Assembly (NCBI GenBank): GCA_021771035.1
Contig: JAETPU010000009.1
Location: 1-64,000, forward strand
DNA: 64,000 nt
Origin: Marvinbryantia formatexigens
GTDB taxonomy: Bacteria; Bacillota; Clostridia; Oscillospirales; Ruminococcaceae
Reading direction: 5' to 3'
Shown: positions 8,683 through 17,021 of the stretch, in pieces
Position numbering within the stretch: the first letter of the stretch is position 1
Layout: each line of letters starts with the position of its first letter
The notes under the pieces: generated by a model
Told to the model about the DNA's origin: nothing
Seen by the model: only the letters and a program-made list of their open reading frames with translations
Databases searched by the model: none
Position numbers and translations under genes: made by a program

Positions 8683-9504
8683 ATGGCGCTCCTACACGTT
8701 GATTTTTTCTCTGAGGTGCTGGATATGTGTGTGGAGATGGATGTGATTCTGCCGGATCATTCTGACGAAGAAACCTACCCCACACTTTATCTGGTGCACG
8801 GCATGAGCTCTGACCACACCTCGTGGCAGCGCAAAACTTCCATTGAACGGTACGCACAGGAGCATGGGTTTGCCGTGGTGATGCCTGCCGTCCACCTGGG
8901 ATGGTACACCAACATGGCCGTGGGCAAAAACTATTGGACCTATATTTCCGAGGAGGTTCCCCGTTTCTGCCGTACGATGTTTCCTAAAATGTCCCGCCGC
9001 CGGGAGGATACCTTTGCGGCTGGACTCTCTATGGGCGGATACGGGGCCCTGAAGCTGGGCATCTGCGCGCCTGAGTCCTTCCGGGCTGTGGCGGCGCTGT
9101 CCGGCGCTGTGGAAATCGTCTCTGACTGCCACAATCAAATTAAAAAATATGAAGGGCTGGGGCTCAGCTCGGAAATCTGGCGGGATGTGTTCGGCCCCAC
9201 CGAGCAGCTCGAGGGCAGCGAAAATGATTTGACCTTCCGCGCCAGGGAGCTTGCCAAGACCAATTTGCCCAAGCCCTCCATCTATATCTGGTGCGGCACC
9301 GAGGACGACGCCATCTATGAGGGCAACGTCCTGATGGGAAAACGCCTTTCCCAGATGGGCTACGAGGTATGGTATGAGGACTCCCCGGGCGATCACCAAT
9401 GGAAATATTGGGATGAAAAAATCCAGCTGGCGCTGGATTGGTTCTCCTCTATGCGTGCCAGGGACAACCAGGAAGCCCCGCAGCCTGAGAGAAAGGAGCA
9501 GTGA
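8683..9504 (+). CDS. Esterase-family alpha/beta hydrolase (tributyrin esterase type)
   Basis: This 273-residue cytoplasmic hydrolase belongs to the esterase D/putative esterase family. The oxyanion-side motif is YLVHGMSSDHTSW, the nucleophile elbow is GLSMGGYGALK, the acid is in IWCGTEDDA and the catalytic His is in SPGDHQWKYWDE. No signal peptide is visible. Relatives hydrolyse short-chain acyl esters, S-formylglutathione-like thioesters or acetylated sugars; the natural substrate is unknown. The ATG has AAAGGAGG about 9 nt upstream. A close paralogue starts 3 nt after the stop. Confidence 0.88.
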   Translation: MALLHVDFFSEVLDMCVEMDVILPDHSDEETYPTLYLVHGMSSDHTSWQRKTSIERYAQEHGFAVVMPAVHLGWYTNMAVGKNYWTYISEEVPRFCRTMFPKMSRRREDTFAAGLSMGGYGALKLGICAPESFRAVAALSGAVEIVSDCHNQIKKYEGLGLSSEIWRDVFGPTEQLEGSENDLTFRARELAKTNLPKPSIYIWCGTEDDAIYEGNVLMGKRLSQMGYEVWYEDSPGDHQWKYWDEKIQLALDWFSSMRARDNQEAPQPERKEQ

Positions 9505-9507
9505 GCA

Positions 9508-10299
9508 ATGGCACTTTTTCATGTGAATTTTGATTCCAAAGTATTGGATTTGGCCATGAGCGCGGACGTCATCATTCCCCAGCGCCTGGGGCAGGCCGGC
9601 ATTTCCGACTATCGTTATCCAACCTTGTATCTTCTGCATGGCTACAGCGACGACCATACCGCCTGGCAGCGCCAGACGTCCATTGAGCGGTATGCCATCC
9701 GCCTGGGGCTTGCCGTCGTGATGCCCAATGCCCACACCAGCGGCTATGCCAACATGGCCCATGGCAACAATTACTATACCTTTATCTCCGAGGAAATTCC
9801 CGCCGTCATGCGGGGGATGTTCCCACTCTCTGACAAACGCGAGGACAACTTCATCGCGGGGCTTTCCATGGGCGGCGCCGGAGCCATGAAGATAGGGCTG
9901 GCCCATCCCGAACAGTATGCGGCTATCGGTTGCCTGTCCGCTGGGCTTGGCAACTTCCACAGCCAGGAGAACCCCACCCCGCAGCAGATAAAGCAGCGCT
10001 TTATGCTGTACGGGGACCGGGATCTCACAGGAACCGAGGAGGACGCCGTCCACTCAGCGAAGGTGATTCTCCAGGAAGGAAAGCCTGTCCCCCGCATCTA
10101 TCATGCCTGCGGCACCGAGGACACCCTGGCGCTGCCGGGAGCGCGCAAAACAAGGGATTTCTTCCAGAGCTTCCCCGGCAATCCCTTCGGCTATGTCTAT
10201 GAGGAAAACCCCGGCATCCACAACTGGGATTTCTGGGATGAACATATTCAGCATTTTCTCAGGTTTACCGGGCTGCCTCAGGTTCCCAATATGCGTTGA
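9508..10299 (+). CDS. Esterase-family alpha/beta hydrolase, paralogue of the preceding gene
   Basis: This 263-residue protein is collinear with the upstream esterase: the same MALFHVNFDSKVLD-like start, YLLHGYSDDHTAW, nucleophile elbow GLSMGGAGAMK, acid in ACGTED and His in NPGIHNWDFWDE. The pair arose by tandem duplication and then diverged. GAAAGGAGCAGTGAGC provides the binding site inside the end of the previous gene, so the two are co-translated. Substrate unknown. The strong hairpin at 10345 closes the operon. Confidence 0.88.
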   Translation: MALFHVNFDSKVLDLAMSADVIIPQRLGQAGISDYRYPTLYLLHGYSDDHTAWQRQTSIERYAIRLGLAVVMPNAHTSGYANMAHGNNYYTFISEEIPAVMRGMFPLSDKREDNFIAGLSMGGAGAMKIGLAHPEQYAAIGCLSAGLGNFHSQENPTPQQIKQRFMLYGDRDLTGTEEDAVHSAKVILQEGKPVPRIYHACGTEDTLALPGARKTRDFFQSFPGNPFGYVYEENPGIHNWDFWDEHIQHFLRFTGLPQVPNMR

Positions 10300-10344
10300 C
10301 ATCCCCTCTGATTCCCTCACCGGGAACAGTTTGATCCCCTCCTC

Positions 10345-10388
10345 AAAGAGCCGGATCTGCCCGCACAGGCAGATCCGGCTCTTTCTTT
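10345..10388 (+). terminator. Terminator of the esterase operon
   Basis: A perfect 17-bp stem (10345-10361 with 10368-10384) with a 6-nt loop runs into CTTTTG. It may also serve the convergent trp operon, since A-rich sequence on the other side is short but present. Confidence 0.9.
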
Positions 10389-10627
10389 TGGTTCCAAACC
10401 ACCGTTCACTCTGTACGGGATGTTTTTAAGCCGTCCATCCATCTCCAGCCGGGATGCCGCGCCCCACACCGTTCCCCAAACAGGGAAGCTGCTGGCGCTG
10501 GCCGAAAAATCCGGCAATGGCGCAGGGCGTGTGCGTATCCGTCAGGGCCCACTCCGGACGTACATATAAAATTAGTAGAACAAGGCAGCTCCATTATCTT
10601 TGATGAAACGGCATCAGCCGGAGGCCT

Positions 10628-11341
10628 TTATAGATCCAGTTTCTCCCGTTCCCTGAGAATCGCCGTCAGCTCTCTGAGTTTTGCCTCATCCTTGACGCCG
10701 GGGGAAGCTTCCACCCCGGACATCACGTCCAGGTACCGGGCACCGGTCTTCTCCAGAAGGGAGCGTACAGTCCCAGGAGTAATCCCACCCGCCAAAAATA
10801 CAGGCAGGATACCTAGACTGTCCGCCTCTCTGAAAAAACTCACGTCCGCTTTGAGCCCCTGCCGTGCCGCGGTATCCCGGGTGCGGGGATCCACCAGGGC
10901 CGCGAAAATTCCGCCGTCGCGCAGCCGCCTGAGGCACTCGGGAAGCTCCGCCGCGCCCAGCTGCGCCCGGCGTTCCTGGGGCCCCGCAGGGAGAGTTTTG
11001 ATAATGCGGGTATTCTGCCCGATCAACGCCGCGGCCAGCCGCTGCGCCACGTCCAGGGGTTCGTCATAGTGCAGCTGCAGGTAATCCGGCCTGAGCCGGC
11101 GGGCCAGCCCCAAGAGCTTTTCATAGCTTCCGCCTGTTACCACACAGCTCTTCACAGGCCCCTCCACAAAATCCAGCAGCCTGCGGGCAGTTTGCTCCTG
11201 TAAATTCCACGGAACCGCCTTGGGGTAATCCACCACGAACCCGGCTATCTGTACGCCCAGCTCTTTGCACAGAAGCACATCCTTCTCACGCATCAGCCCG
11301 CAGATTTTCAGGATGATTTCCTTTTGATCCCGGGCTATCAC
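10628..11341 (-). CDS. trpF: Phosphoribosylanthranilate isomerase
   Basis: This 237-residue TIM-barrel enzyme converts PRA to CdRP in tryptophan synthesis. KICGLMREKDVLLC at the N-terminus carries the catalytic Cys, and the second catalytic residue is the Asp of FAALVDPRTRDT. The phosphate site is FLAGGITPGTVRSLLE and the C-terminus has LDVMSGVEASPGVKD. Its start overlaps the trpC stop by 4 bp. It is the last gene of the operon; no clear terminator follows in the 240 bp up to the esterase terminator, which may be shared. Confidence 0.93.
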   Translation of the reverse strand: MIARDQKEIILKICGLMREKDVLLCKELGVQIAGFVVDYPKAVPWNLQEQTARRLLDFVEGPVKSCVVTGGSYEKLLGLARRLRPDYLQLHYDEPLDVAQRLAAALIGQNTRIIKTLPAGPQERRAQLGAAELPECLRRLRDGGIFAALVDPRTRDTAARQGLKADVSFFREADSLGILPVFLAGGITPGTVRSLLEKTGARYLDVMSGVEASPGVKDEAKLRELTAILREREKLDL

Positions 11342-12036
11342 CGTCTCACCGCCCGGGACAGCTGCCGGTAATAGAGAACCGGATCCCCGGCTTTCCAGAT
11401 GGCGGTTCCCACCAGAACGGCATCCGCTCCGCTTACAGCAGCCGCAGCGGCATCCTGGGGCGTGAGAATCCCGCTCTCGCTGATGAGAAAGCTCCCCTGT
11501 GGTTTGAGATGTGCCAGTGCCCCGGTGGTCTCCACGGTCCCACCGTCGAGCTCCAGCTGCAGGATATTGCGGTTATTGATTCCCACCAGTTTCGCTCCAA
11601 GCGCTCGCGCCTGCCCAAGCTCCTGCGGAGTATGGGCCTCCACAAGTGGCTCGAGCCCCAGTTCCAGCGCCTGGTGGTACAATTCCGTGAGCTTTTGGGG
11701 CTCCAGGCAGGCGGCAATGAGCAAAACAGCACTGGCGCCGCACTCTCTGGTCTCTTTGAGATCCTCCCCCGAGCGGATAAAGTCCTTGCGCAGCACTGGG
11801 AGCGGTACGGCCCCGGCAATGTCCTCTAAAAGCTCAAGGGAGCCGCCGAACTGGGTTTCCTCTGTCACCACCGAGAGCGCCGGCGCTCCGGCAGCCTGCA
11901 TGAGGGCCGCGCACTGCACTGGATCCCGGGGGCCGAACAAGTCCCCATCCTTGGGAGAAATCCGCTTAAAATCCGGGATTACCGGAAGAAGTCCCGTTCG
12001 TGTTACCTGTACCAGGCTCTCCAGAAACCCCTTCAT
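11338..12036 (-). CDS. trpC: Indole-3-glycerol phosphate synthase
   Basis: At 232 residues this is shorter than the usual 255-270 because the N-terminal helical extension is reduced. The barrel motifs are complete: IPDFKRISPKDGD (usually IAEIKRASPS), VLRKDFI, VEAHTPQE, LVGINNRNILQLE and ISESGI, giving the catalytic Lys and Glu residues of ring closure. It overlaps trpD (4 bp) and trpF (4 bp), so the three are tightly coupled. Confidence 0.93.
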   Translation of the reverse strand: MKGFLESLVQVTRTGLLPVIPDFKRISPKDGDLFGPRDPVQCAALMQAAGAPALSVVTEETQFGGSLELLEDIAGAVPLPVLRKDFIRSGEDLKETRECGASAVLLIAACLEPQKLTELYHQALELGLEPLVEAHTPQELGQARALGAKLVGINNRNILQLELDGGTVETTGALAHLKPQGSFLISESGILTPQDAAAAAVSGADAVLVGTAIWKAGDPVLYYRQLSRAVRR

Positions 12037-13070
12037 CGCGCCGCCTCCTCACAATAGGCCCGAGAACCCTTTTTGAGGGCCTCCAGCTTATCCCGTGCCG
12101 CGCCGCTGTCGATGAGCTGCCGCGCCAGCCGGATTCCCTCCTCAAAACTTTCGGCCTTTTCCCCGACTATCAAGGCGCCCGCCGCATTGAGCACAATGGC
12201 ATCCCGCCTGGGGCCATGGACAGCGCCCTCGAATACCCCCACGATGGTGTCGGCATTCTCCTGAGGGGTCCCGGTTTTGATATCCTGCAGGGAGCAGCTT
12301 TGCAGGCCGAACTGCTCCGGGGTAATTTCAAAGGAGGTGATGGCCCCGTCCTTGAGCCGGTTGATTCTGGTGGGACCCAATAAGGAAATCTCATCCAGGC
12401 CGTCCAGCCCATGGACGAACATGGCGTCGGTGTAGCCCAATTCCTTAGCTACATAGCTCACCGTATCCAGAAGCTCCGGTTTATAGACGCCCAGCAGATG
12501 ACGCGGGGCAAAGGCAGGGTTGATGAGCGGGCCGATGATGGTGTAGAACACGGTCTTGATGCCCAGCTGTGTCTCCGGGGGCAGCACCTTGCACATCACC
12601 GGATGGAACAGCGGCGCATAGATAAAGGCGATGCCGATTTCCTCGATGAGCGCCTCGGCCTGGGGCGGGGTCAGGTTGATGTTGACCCCCAGCGCCTCCA
12701 GTACATCCGCGCTGCCGGACAGGCTGGAGATGGAGCGGCTGCCGTGTTTGGCGATGGGGATCCCGGCGGCCGCGGCCACCAGCGCCGTCGCCGTGGAGAT
12801 GTTAAAGGTGCTCAGGCCGCCGCCGGTGCCGCAGGTGTCCATCAGAGGGGAGGACACCTGCGGGCGCAGGGGGACGCAGTTTTGGCGCATAGCCTTGGCA
12901 ATCGAGGCGATTTCCTCCAGGGAAGCGCCCTTCATCAGCAGCGCCACCTGAAAGCCCGCAATCTGCACATCGGAGATTTCGTCCCGGTTGATGGCACCGA
13001 TGAGCTGGAAGATTTCCTCTTGGCTCAATTCCTGATGCGTGGTGATTTTTGTCATGATATCTTTATACAT
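12033..13070 (-). CDS. trpD: Anthranilate phosphoribosyltransferase
   Basis: This 345-residue enzyme joins anthranilate to PRPP. Diagnostic blocks are DTCGTGGGLSTFNIST (PRPP/Mg site), IAKHGSRSISSLSGSADVLEALG and LGPLINPA-like GPLINPAFAPRHLLGVY. No glutamine amidotransferase (trpG) domain is fused. The ATG has GGAGGA upstream. A 126-bp gap separates it from trpA and contains short GC repeats (two copies of CCGAACCCG) that could form a weak internal hairpin; no independent promoter is obvious. Confidence 0.94.
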   Translation of the reverse strand: MYKDIMTKITTHQELSQEEIFQLIGAINRDEISDVQIAGFQVALLMKGASLEEIASIAKAMRQNCVPLRPQVSSPLMDTCGTGGGLSTFNISTATALVAAAAGIPIAKHGSRSISSLSGSADVLEALGVNINLTPPQAEALIEEIGIAFIYAPLFHPVMCKVLPPETQLGIKTVFYTIIGPLINPAFAPRHLLGVYKPELLDTVSYVAKELGYTDAMFVHGLDGLDEISLLGPTRINRLKDGAITSFEITPEQFGLQSCSLQDIKTGTPQENADTIVGVFEGAVHGPRRDAIVLNAAGALIVGEKAESFEEGIRLARQLIDSGAARDKLEALKKGSRAYCEEAAR

Positions 13071-13196
13071 CGAATTTCCTCCATTTATTTCCAGAAAAAA
13101 ACCGAACCCGGGGAATTTTAATGCTGAACTGCCGCCGGGGTTTTTGTGCGGCTCCGAACCCGTATTTTTGCCATTTGTTCACGATTCATTGATACT

Positions 13197-13982
13197 TCAT
13201 TCATATTTGGCATCCCGAATGGCAGTTTTCATTGCTTTCACAAATTCTGAGACCGGCCCGGCGGCATCCCTGCCGTACCATTCCACCAGGCGGACAATCG
13301 CGGAGCCCACGATGACGCCGTCCGCGGCGGCTGCAACTTGGGCGGCCTGCCGGGGCGTGGACACCCCGAAGCCCACCGCGGCGGGAACCGGGGTAAATTT
13401 GCGGACCTCCTCCACCAGGCCGGACACCTGCCCGCTCAGGCTGGACCTCTCCCCGGTGACCCCCATGGAGGAGACACAGTACACAAAGCCCTGGGCGCTT
13501 TCGGCGATACGCCGCACCCGCCCGCGGGAGGTGGGCGCCACCAGAGGAATGTAGTCCACGCCGTATTTTTGGCACGCCGGGGCAAAATCCTCCCGCTCCT
13601 CATAGGGCACATCCGGCAGAATCAGCCCGTCGATGCCCGCATCCGCCGCCGCTTTCAAAAAGCGTTCGGTGCCGTAGGAGAACACCACGTTGGCATAGGT
13701 CATAAACAAAAGCGGGATGGAAACCTCCCCGCGCAGCCGGCGCACCATCTTCAGGATTTTATCCGTGGTAACGCCGCCTGCCAGCGCCCGCACATTGGCC
13801 CCCTGAATCACGGGGCCCTCCGCCACCGGATCCGAAAAGGGGATGCCCAATTCCACCAGATCCGCGCCAGCCTGTTCCATGGCCTTGACCAGTTCCAAAG
13901 TGGTCTGCAGATCCGGATCCCCGCAGGTGAGAAAGGCAATGAAAGCCTTCCCGTTTTGAAACGCCTTTTCTATTCTGCTCAT
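13197..13982 (-). CDS. trpA: Tryptophan synthase alpha subunit
   Basis: This 261-residue TIM barrel cleaves indole-3-glycerol phosphate. The catalytic Glu is in [13 protein letters not shown]. The second acidic residue, usually Asp in ADGP, is Glu in VAEGPVIQ, a substitution I believe recurs in Firmicutes TrpA. The phosphate-binding region is [10 protein letters not shown] and VGSAIV. Its start overlaps the trpB stop by 4 bp, as expected for subunits of one channelled complex. Confidence 0.94.
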   Translation of the reverse strand: MSRIEKAFQNGKAFIAFLTCGDPDLQTTLELVKAMEQAGADLVELGIPFSDPVAEGPVIQGANVRALAGGVTTDKILKMVRRLRGEVSIPLLFMTYANVVFSYGTERFLKAAADAGIDGLILPDVPYEEREDFAPACQKYGVDYIPLVAPTSRGRVRRIAESAQGFVYCVSSMGVTGERSSLSGQVSGLVEEVRKFTPVPAAVGFGVSTPRQAAQVAAAADGVIVGSAIVRLVEWYGRDAAGPVSEFVKAMKTAIRDAKYE

Positions 13983-15163
13983 TCGCTGAGATCCTCCCCT
14001 CTGTAGCGGGCAATGGCGGCACAGTCCTTGTCGCCGCGGCCCGAGATGTTTACCACGATAATCTGATCCTTTTTCATCTGTCCCGCCAGCTTTTTGGCAT
14101 AGGCCACCGCATGGGCGCTCTCGATAGCCGGGATAATCCCCTCCATCCGGGAGAGGTACTCGAAGGCGTCCACGGCCTCGTCATCCGTCACCGGGACATA
14201 TTCGGCCCGGCCGATGTCGTGCAGGTGGGCGTGTTCCGGGCCGACGCCGGGATAATCCAGACCGGCAGAGATGGAATACACCGGGGCTATCTGCCCGAAC
14301 TCATCCTGGCAGAAATAGCTCTTCATGCCGTGGAAAATCCCGGGGCGCCCGGTGGCGATGGTGGCAGCCGTCTCCAAGGTGCCCACGCCCCGGCCCGCGG
14401 CTTCGCAGCCGATGAGGCGCACGCCGGGATCGCCGATAAAGTGATAAAACGCGCCGATGGCATTGGAGCCCCCGCCCACACAGGCCAGCACCGCATCCGG
14501 CAGGCGTCCCTCCGCCGTCAGGATCTGTTCTTTTATCTCCTGGGAGATCACCGCCTGGAAATCCCGCACGATGGTGGGGAACGGGTGCGGACCCATGACG
14601 GAGCCCAGCACATAGTGGGTATCCCCCACACGGCGGGTCCACTCCCGCATGGTCTCGGACACAGCGTCCTTCAGGGTTGCGGTTCCGCTGATGACTTCGT
14701 GGACCTTGGCTCCCAGCAGGCGCATTTTATACACATTGAGCGCCTGGCGCTGGGTATCCTCCCTGCCCATGAAGATTTCACATTCCAGCCCCATCAGTGC
14801 GGCGGCGGTGGCAGCGGCAACCCCGTGCTGGCCGGCGCCGGTTTCGGCGATCACCCTGGTTTTCCCCATCTTTTTGGCCAGGAGCGTCTGCCCCAGCACA
14901 TTGTTGATTTTGTGCGCTCCCGTATGGTTGAGATCCTCCCGCTTGAGGTAGATTTTCGCCCCGCCCAAATCTTGTGTCATACGTTTGGCATAATACAGCC
15001 GCGAGGGCCTGCCCGCATAATCGTTCAGCAGGGCTTTGAGCTCCCCGCGAAACTGGGGGTCCTGTTGATAGAAGCTGTAGGCTTCTTCCAGTTCATTCAC
15101 CGCGTTCATCAGCGTTTCCGGGACATACTGCCCGCCGTGGACGCCAAATCTTCCTTTCGACAT
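13979..15163 (-). CDS. trpB: Tryptophan synthase beta subunit
   Basis: This PLP enzyme condenses indole with serine. The PLP lysine is in [13 protein letters not shown]; other blocks are [10 protein letters not shown], the phosphate cradle [13 protein letters not shown], and [13 protein letters not shown], typical of the TrpB1 class that pairs with TrpA. I use ATG 15163, which has GGGAGG 8 nt upstream and gives the family-like start [16 protein letters not shown] (394 residues); the upstream in-frame ATG adds 16 poorly conserved residues. It is the first gene behind the T-box leader, so trpBA lead the operon here. Confidence 0.95.
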   Translation of the reverse strand: MSKGRFGVHGGQYVPETLMNAVNELEEAYSFYQQDPQFRGELKALLNDYAGRPSRLYYAKRMTQDLGGAKIYLKREDLNHTGAHKINNVLGQTLLAKKMGKTRVIAETGAGQHGVAAATAAALMGLECEIFMGREDTQRQALNVYKMRLLGAKVHEVISGTATLKDAVSETMREWTRRVGDTHYVLGSVMGPHPFPTIVRDFQAVISQEIKEQILTAEGRLPDAVLACVGGGSNAIGAFYHFIGDPGVRLIGCEAAGRGVGTLETAATIATGRPGIFHGMKSYFCQDEFGQIAPVYSISAGLDYPGVGPEHAHLHDIGRAEYVPVTDDEAVDAFEYLSRMEGIIPAIESAHAVAYAKKLAGQMKKDQIIVVNISGRGDKDCAAIARYRGEDLSE

Positions 15164-15443
15164 CAGCCGTTCCTCCCTGTTCTTGAGATTCTTCCGATTC
15201 CACCGCGTCACCTGCTGTCACAGTTTCAGGGACGCCATCGCCGCCCCGGCGGAAAGCCGTATTGTGTCCATTTCATTGTGATAGTTCCTCCCTTGCCAAT
15301 GGAATCCCCGCCGCTTATGCCGGTACCGATTGTCAGGCCGCGGCAGATGGCAGCTCAAGCGCTGGCTCCCCGCAGCGGCGGCTGTGCCGTGCCCCCTCCA
15401 CGACGCACTAGGCGGCAAGGGGAAGGCACATGGCCCAGACACA

Positions 15444-15489
15444 ACAAAAAACCCGTCCCTGACACTGTAAAACAATGTCAAGGACGGGT
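15444..15489 (-). terminator. Regulated terminator of the Trp T-box
   Basis: The minus-strand stem CCCGTCC(T)TGACATTG / CAGTGTCAGGGACGGG is followed by TTTTTTG. It competes with the antiterminator that includes the T-box motif at 15502-15516. Between it and trpB (15164-15443) lie about 280 bp with no gene. Confidence 0.92.
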
Positions 15490-15725
15490 CATCATTCATC
15501 CCCGCGGTACCACCTTGATTCGCGGCAGACGCCGCACACTTTGCAGGATACTAACATATCCCCGGCAAATAACGGATGCCCTACCGTCACAGAATACTCG
15601 GAAAAACTCCTTTGACTGTGCCCTCAGCGGTCCATTTGACGGTTTGTTTTCGGCCCGGCTCTCAGCTTCCCGGGCTCTCTGTACGAGCATCTCCGCCGTT
15701 ATCTCCGCTTCTATGGTTTCAAGTT
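15445..15725 (-). promoter_or_regulatory. Tryptophan-specific T-box riboswitch leader of trpBADCF
   Basis: Read on the minus strand. Stem I base: AGCGG (15705-15709) pairs with CCGCT (15626-15630). The next helix pairs ACGG with CCGT. Between them is the specifier loop, with AGATA on one side and CAAATGGA on the other, placing UGG (Trp, 15632-15634) followed by A at the specifier position. The T-box sequence AAGGTGGTACCGCGG lies at 15502-15516 and is followed by a strong terminator. T-boxes read uncharged tRNA through specifier and acceptor pairing and switch terminator to antiterminator. All diagnostic parts are visible. Confidence 0.95.
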
Positions 15726-15731
15726 TTTTAT

Positions 15732-15760
15732 ACACTACCACTTTTTTTGAGAGCTGTCAA
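15732..15760 (-). promoter_or_regulatory. Probable promoter of the trp operon
   Basis: Minus-strand TTGACA (15755-15760), 17 nt, TAGTGT (15732-15737). The -10 is imperfect, but the position just before stem I fits. It lies within the 3' end of the upstream 2H phosphoesterase gene. Confidence 0.6.
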
Positions 15761-16283
15761 GGATTTTTTCATCCGCGGGGAAACCTTTTCCAGCGCTCCG
15801 GGCCAAATCAAAGGAACTCAGAAGGACGAAGGCATCCTCCCGGCGCTCACTGACCTGAAGGCTGATGATCTCCCCCCGCGTTTCCCGAAATAATTCCACA
15901 AAGCTCCTGAGCCGCTGAGGCGTGCAGGCGCACAGGCTGACATGGGGCGTCCAGTCCCCGGGCGCGGTGAAGCGGGCGGAATACCCGCCGCAGCCGGTGT
16001 GAAGCTGTCCGTGCAGATGCAGCAGGCGGCTGTCCACCCGGGGGATCACGCCCAGCCAGTCCCCAAAGTAGACGCCGATTCCGCACAGGGAAACGGGGAC
16101 TCTCTGCCAGCGGCGCGCAATCCGCCGTACCCGCTCAACCAGGCTTCTCACAGGCATCTGTTCATAAATTCCCAGGGTCAAATGGGGATCCAGGCCCTCC
16201 ACTCCGGCGGCGGACGCCATGCCGACGAGGGTTTGTTCGGTGGCGCTGTCGAACCGCGCAATCACACTCAGAAAGCGCTCCAT
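15735..16283 (-). CDS. 2H phosphoesterase-superfamily protein (2'-5' RNA ligase-like)
   Basis: This 182-residue protein has the two hallmark H-x-[ST]-h motifs of the 2H fold: HLTLGIY (about residue 35) and HVSLCAC (about residue 113), roughly 78 residues apart. Members hydrolyse 2',3'-cyclic phosphates or 2'-5' linkages in RNA repair, tRNA processing or nucleotide signalling; substrate is not predictable. The ATG has AGGAGG upstream. A strong promoter and a terminator-like hairpin precede it, suggesting attenuation control. The 3' end carries the promoter of the trp operon. Confidence 0.82.
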   Translation of the reverse strand: MERFLSVIARFDSATEQTLVGMASAAGVEGLDPHLTLGIYEQMPVRSLVERVRRIARRWQRVPVSLCGIGVYFGDWLGVIPRVDSRLLHLHGQLHTGCGGYSARFTAPGDWTPHVSLCACTPQRLRSFVELFRETRGEIISLQVSERREDAFVLLSSFDLARSAGKGFPADEKILDSSQKKW

Positions 16284-16303
16284 TGTTATCCTCCTATCCT
16301 GTT

Positions 16304-16352
16304 AAAAAACAAAAAGCCCCGTTCACCGCAATTTCGCCGCGGTTCACGGGGC
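16304..16352 (-). terminator. Leader terminator (possible attenuator) before the 2H gene
   Basis: Minus strand: arms 16339-16352 and 16316-16329 pair as 7 + 5 bp around a 2x2 internal loop, then T5-G-T6. It lies between promoter 16396-16424 and the gene start at 16283. A second hairpin (GC palindrome 16361-16382) precedes it. No known riboswitch class was recognised. Confidence 0.75.
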
Positions 16353-16395
16353 ACCAGGGAAACCCGCCGGATCCGGCGGGTTTCGGTACGGTTCC

Positions 16396-16424
16396 AGTAT
16401 AGACGGCGCTGAACCGGTTGTCAA
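16396..16424 (-). promoter_or_regulatory. Strong promoter of the 2H phosphoesterase gene
   Basis: Minus-strand TTGACA (16419-16424), 17 nt, TATACT (16396-16401). The predicted leader is about 105 nt and contains two hairpins, the second a terminator. Confidence 0.8.
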
Positions 16425-16695
16425 GAAGCCATGGACGCCGCGGCCCGCAGGCGGTTTGAGTTTCCCCGAACCCCCAAACGGGCGCAAGAGAGCCGCCGGC
16501 CCATACCGCCGGGGGGAGCTCTCACACCGGTTTCCACTGGCTTTTGCCGCGTCGCAAAGGGCCGCCTGTCCCGGCGCCGTCTGCCTTTTGAGCGCGGGCA
16601 GCTCTCCCCCGATACAGGGACGGGCGTTAGATCTTTCCCCGGAGAGCCCGCAGGCGTCTTTTCAGCCGGATATATGGATTTTCCCGGGCAAAGTT

Positions 16696-16703
16696 GCTAT
16701 AAT
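16696..16703 (+). promoter_or_regulatory. Extended -10 promoter candidate for the HD-domain gene
   Basis: GC-TATAAT with an upstream TG gives the extended element TTGCTATAAT (TATAAT at 16698-16703); the -35 is weak. Transcription from here would give a leader of about 310 nt holding the duplicated hairpin unit at 16857-17015. The rest of 16430-16850 shows no gene. Confidence 0.5.
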
Positions 16704-16856
16704 GGCACTGAATACGGCGAAGTTTTGAAGCCCGAACCCGGCGCTCATACGACGAACTATTAGGGAAGGGGCATTTTCTCTCTCTTCCCGCTCTCAGGGA
16801 CGCTCCTGCCCGGACAGGAAAAGGCGATTGTAATACCGCCCGAGACTGCGCTTTGC

Positions 16857-17015
16857 CCCTTTTTGACCCTTCGGTCAAAATTCTGCTTCGCTTCAAGCGT
16901 GCCAAAACAGAAAGGAAGATCGTTTGACAGCTTCGCTTCAAACGGCGTTTTGTCCCTTTTTGACCCTTCGGTCAAAATTCGGCTTCGCCGAAGCGTGCCA
17001 AAACAGAAAGGAAGA
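16857..17015 (+). repeat. Two direct copies of a ~62-bp hairpin unit in the HD gene leader
   Basis: Copy A 16857-16919 and copy B 16954-17015 are nearly identical, differing only around the central GCTTCG stretch. Each holds a perfect 8-bp stem with a CTTC loop (TTTTGACC/GGTCAAAA) and ends in AACAGAAAGGAAGA. In copy B this end supplies the ribosome-binding site of the next gene. A third stem (CGTTTGA/TCAAACG, 16921-16944) lies between copies. Confidence 0.85.
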
Positions 17016-17021
17016 ATATAT

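Noticed and set aside
8692..10053. 453-codon minus-strand open frame over both esterases
   Set aside because: Antisense to two catalytic-triad-bearing paralogues.
15218..15499. Possible leader peptide upstream of trpB
   Set aside because: It begins within the T-box terminator region and lacks Trp codon runs; regulation is explained by the T-box.
14111..15853. 580-codon plus-strand open frame across trpB and the T-box
   Set aside because: It is antisense to trpB and runs through the T-box structure; GC-rich codon bias produces such long shadows.
16857..17015. CRISPR-like spacing of repeats
   Set aside because: Only two copies, with an internal hairpin and a 34-bp interval; no cas genes.
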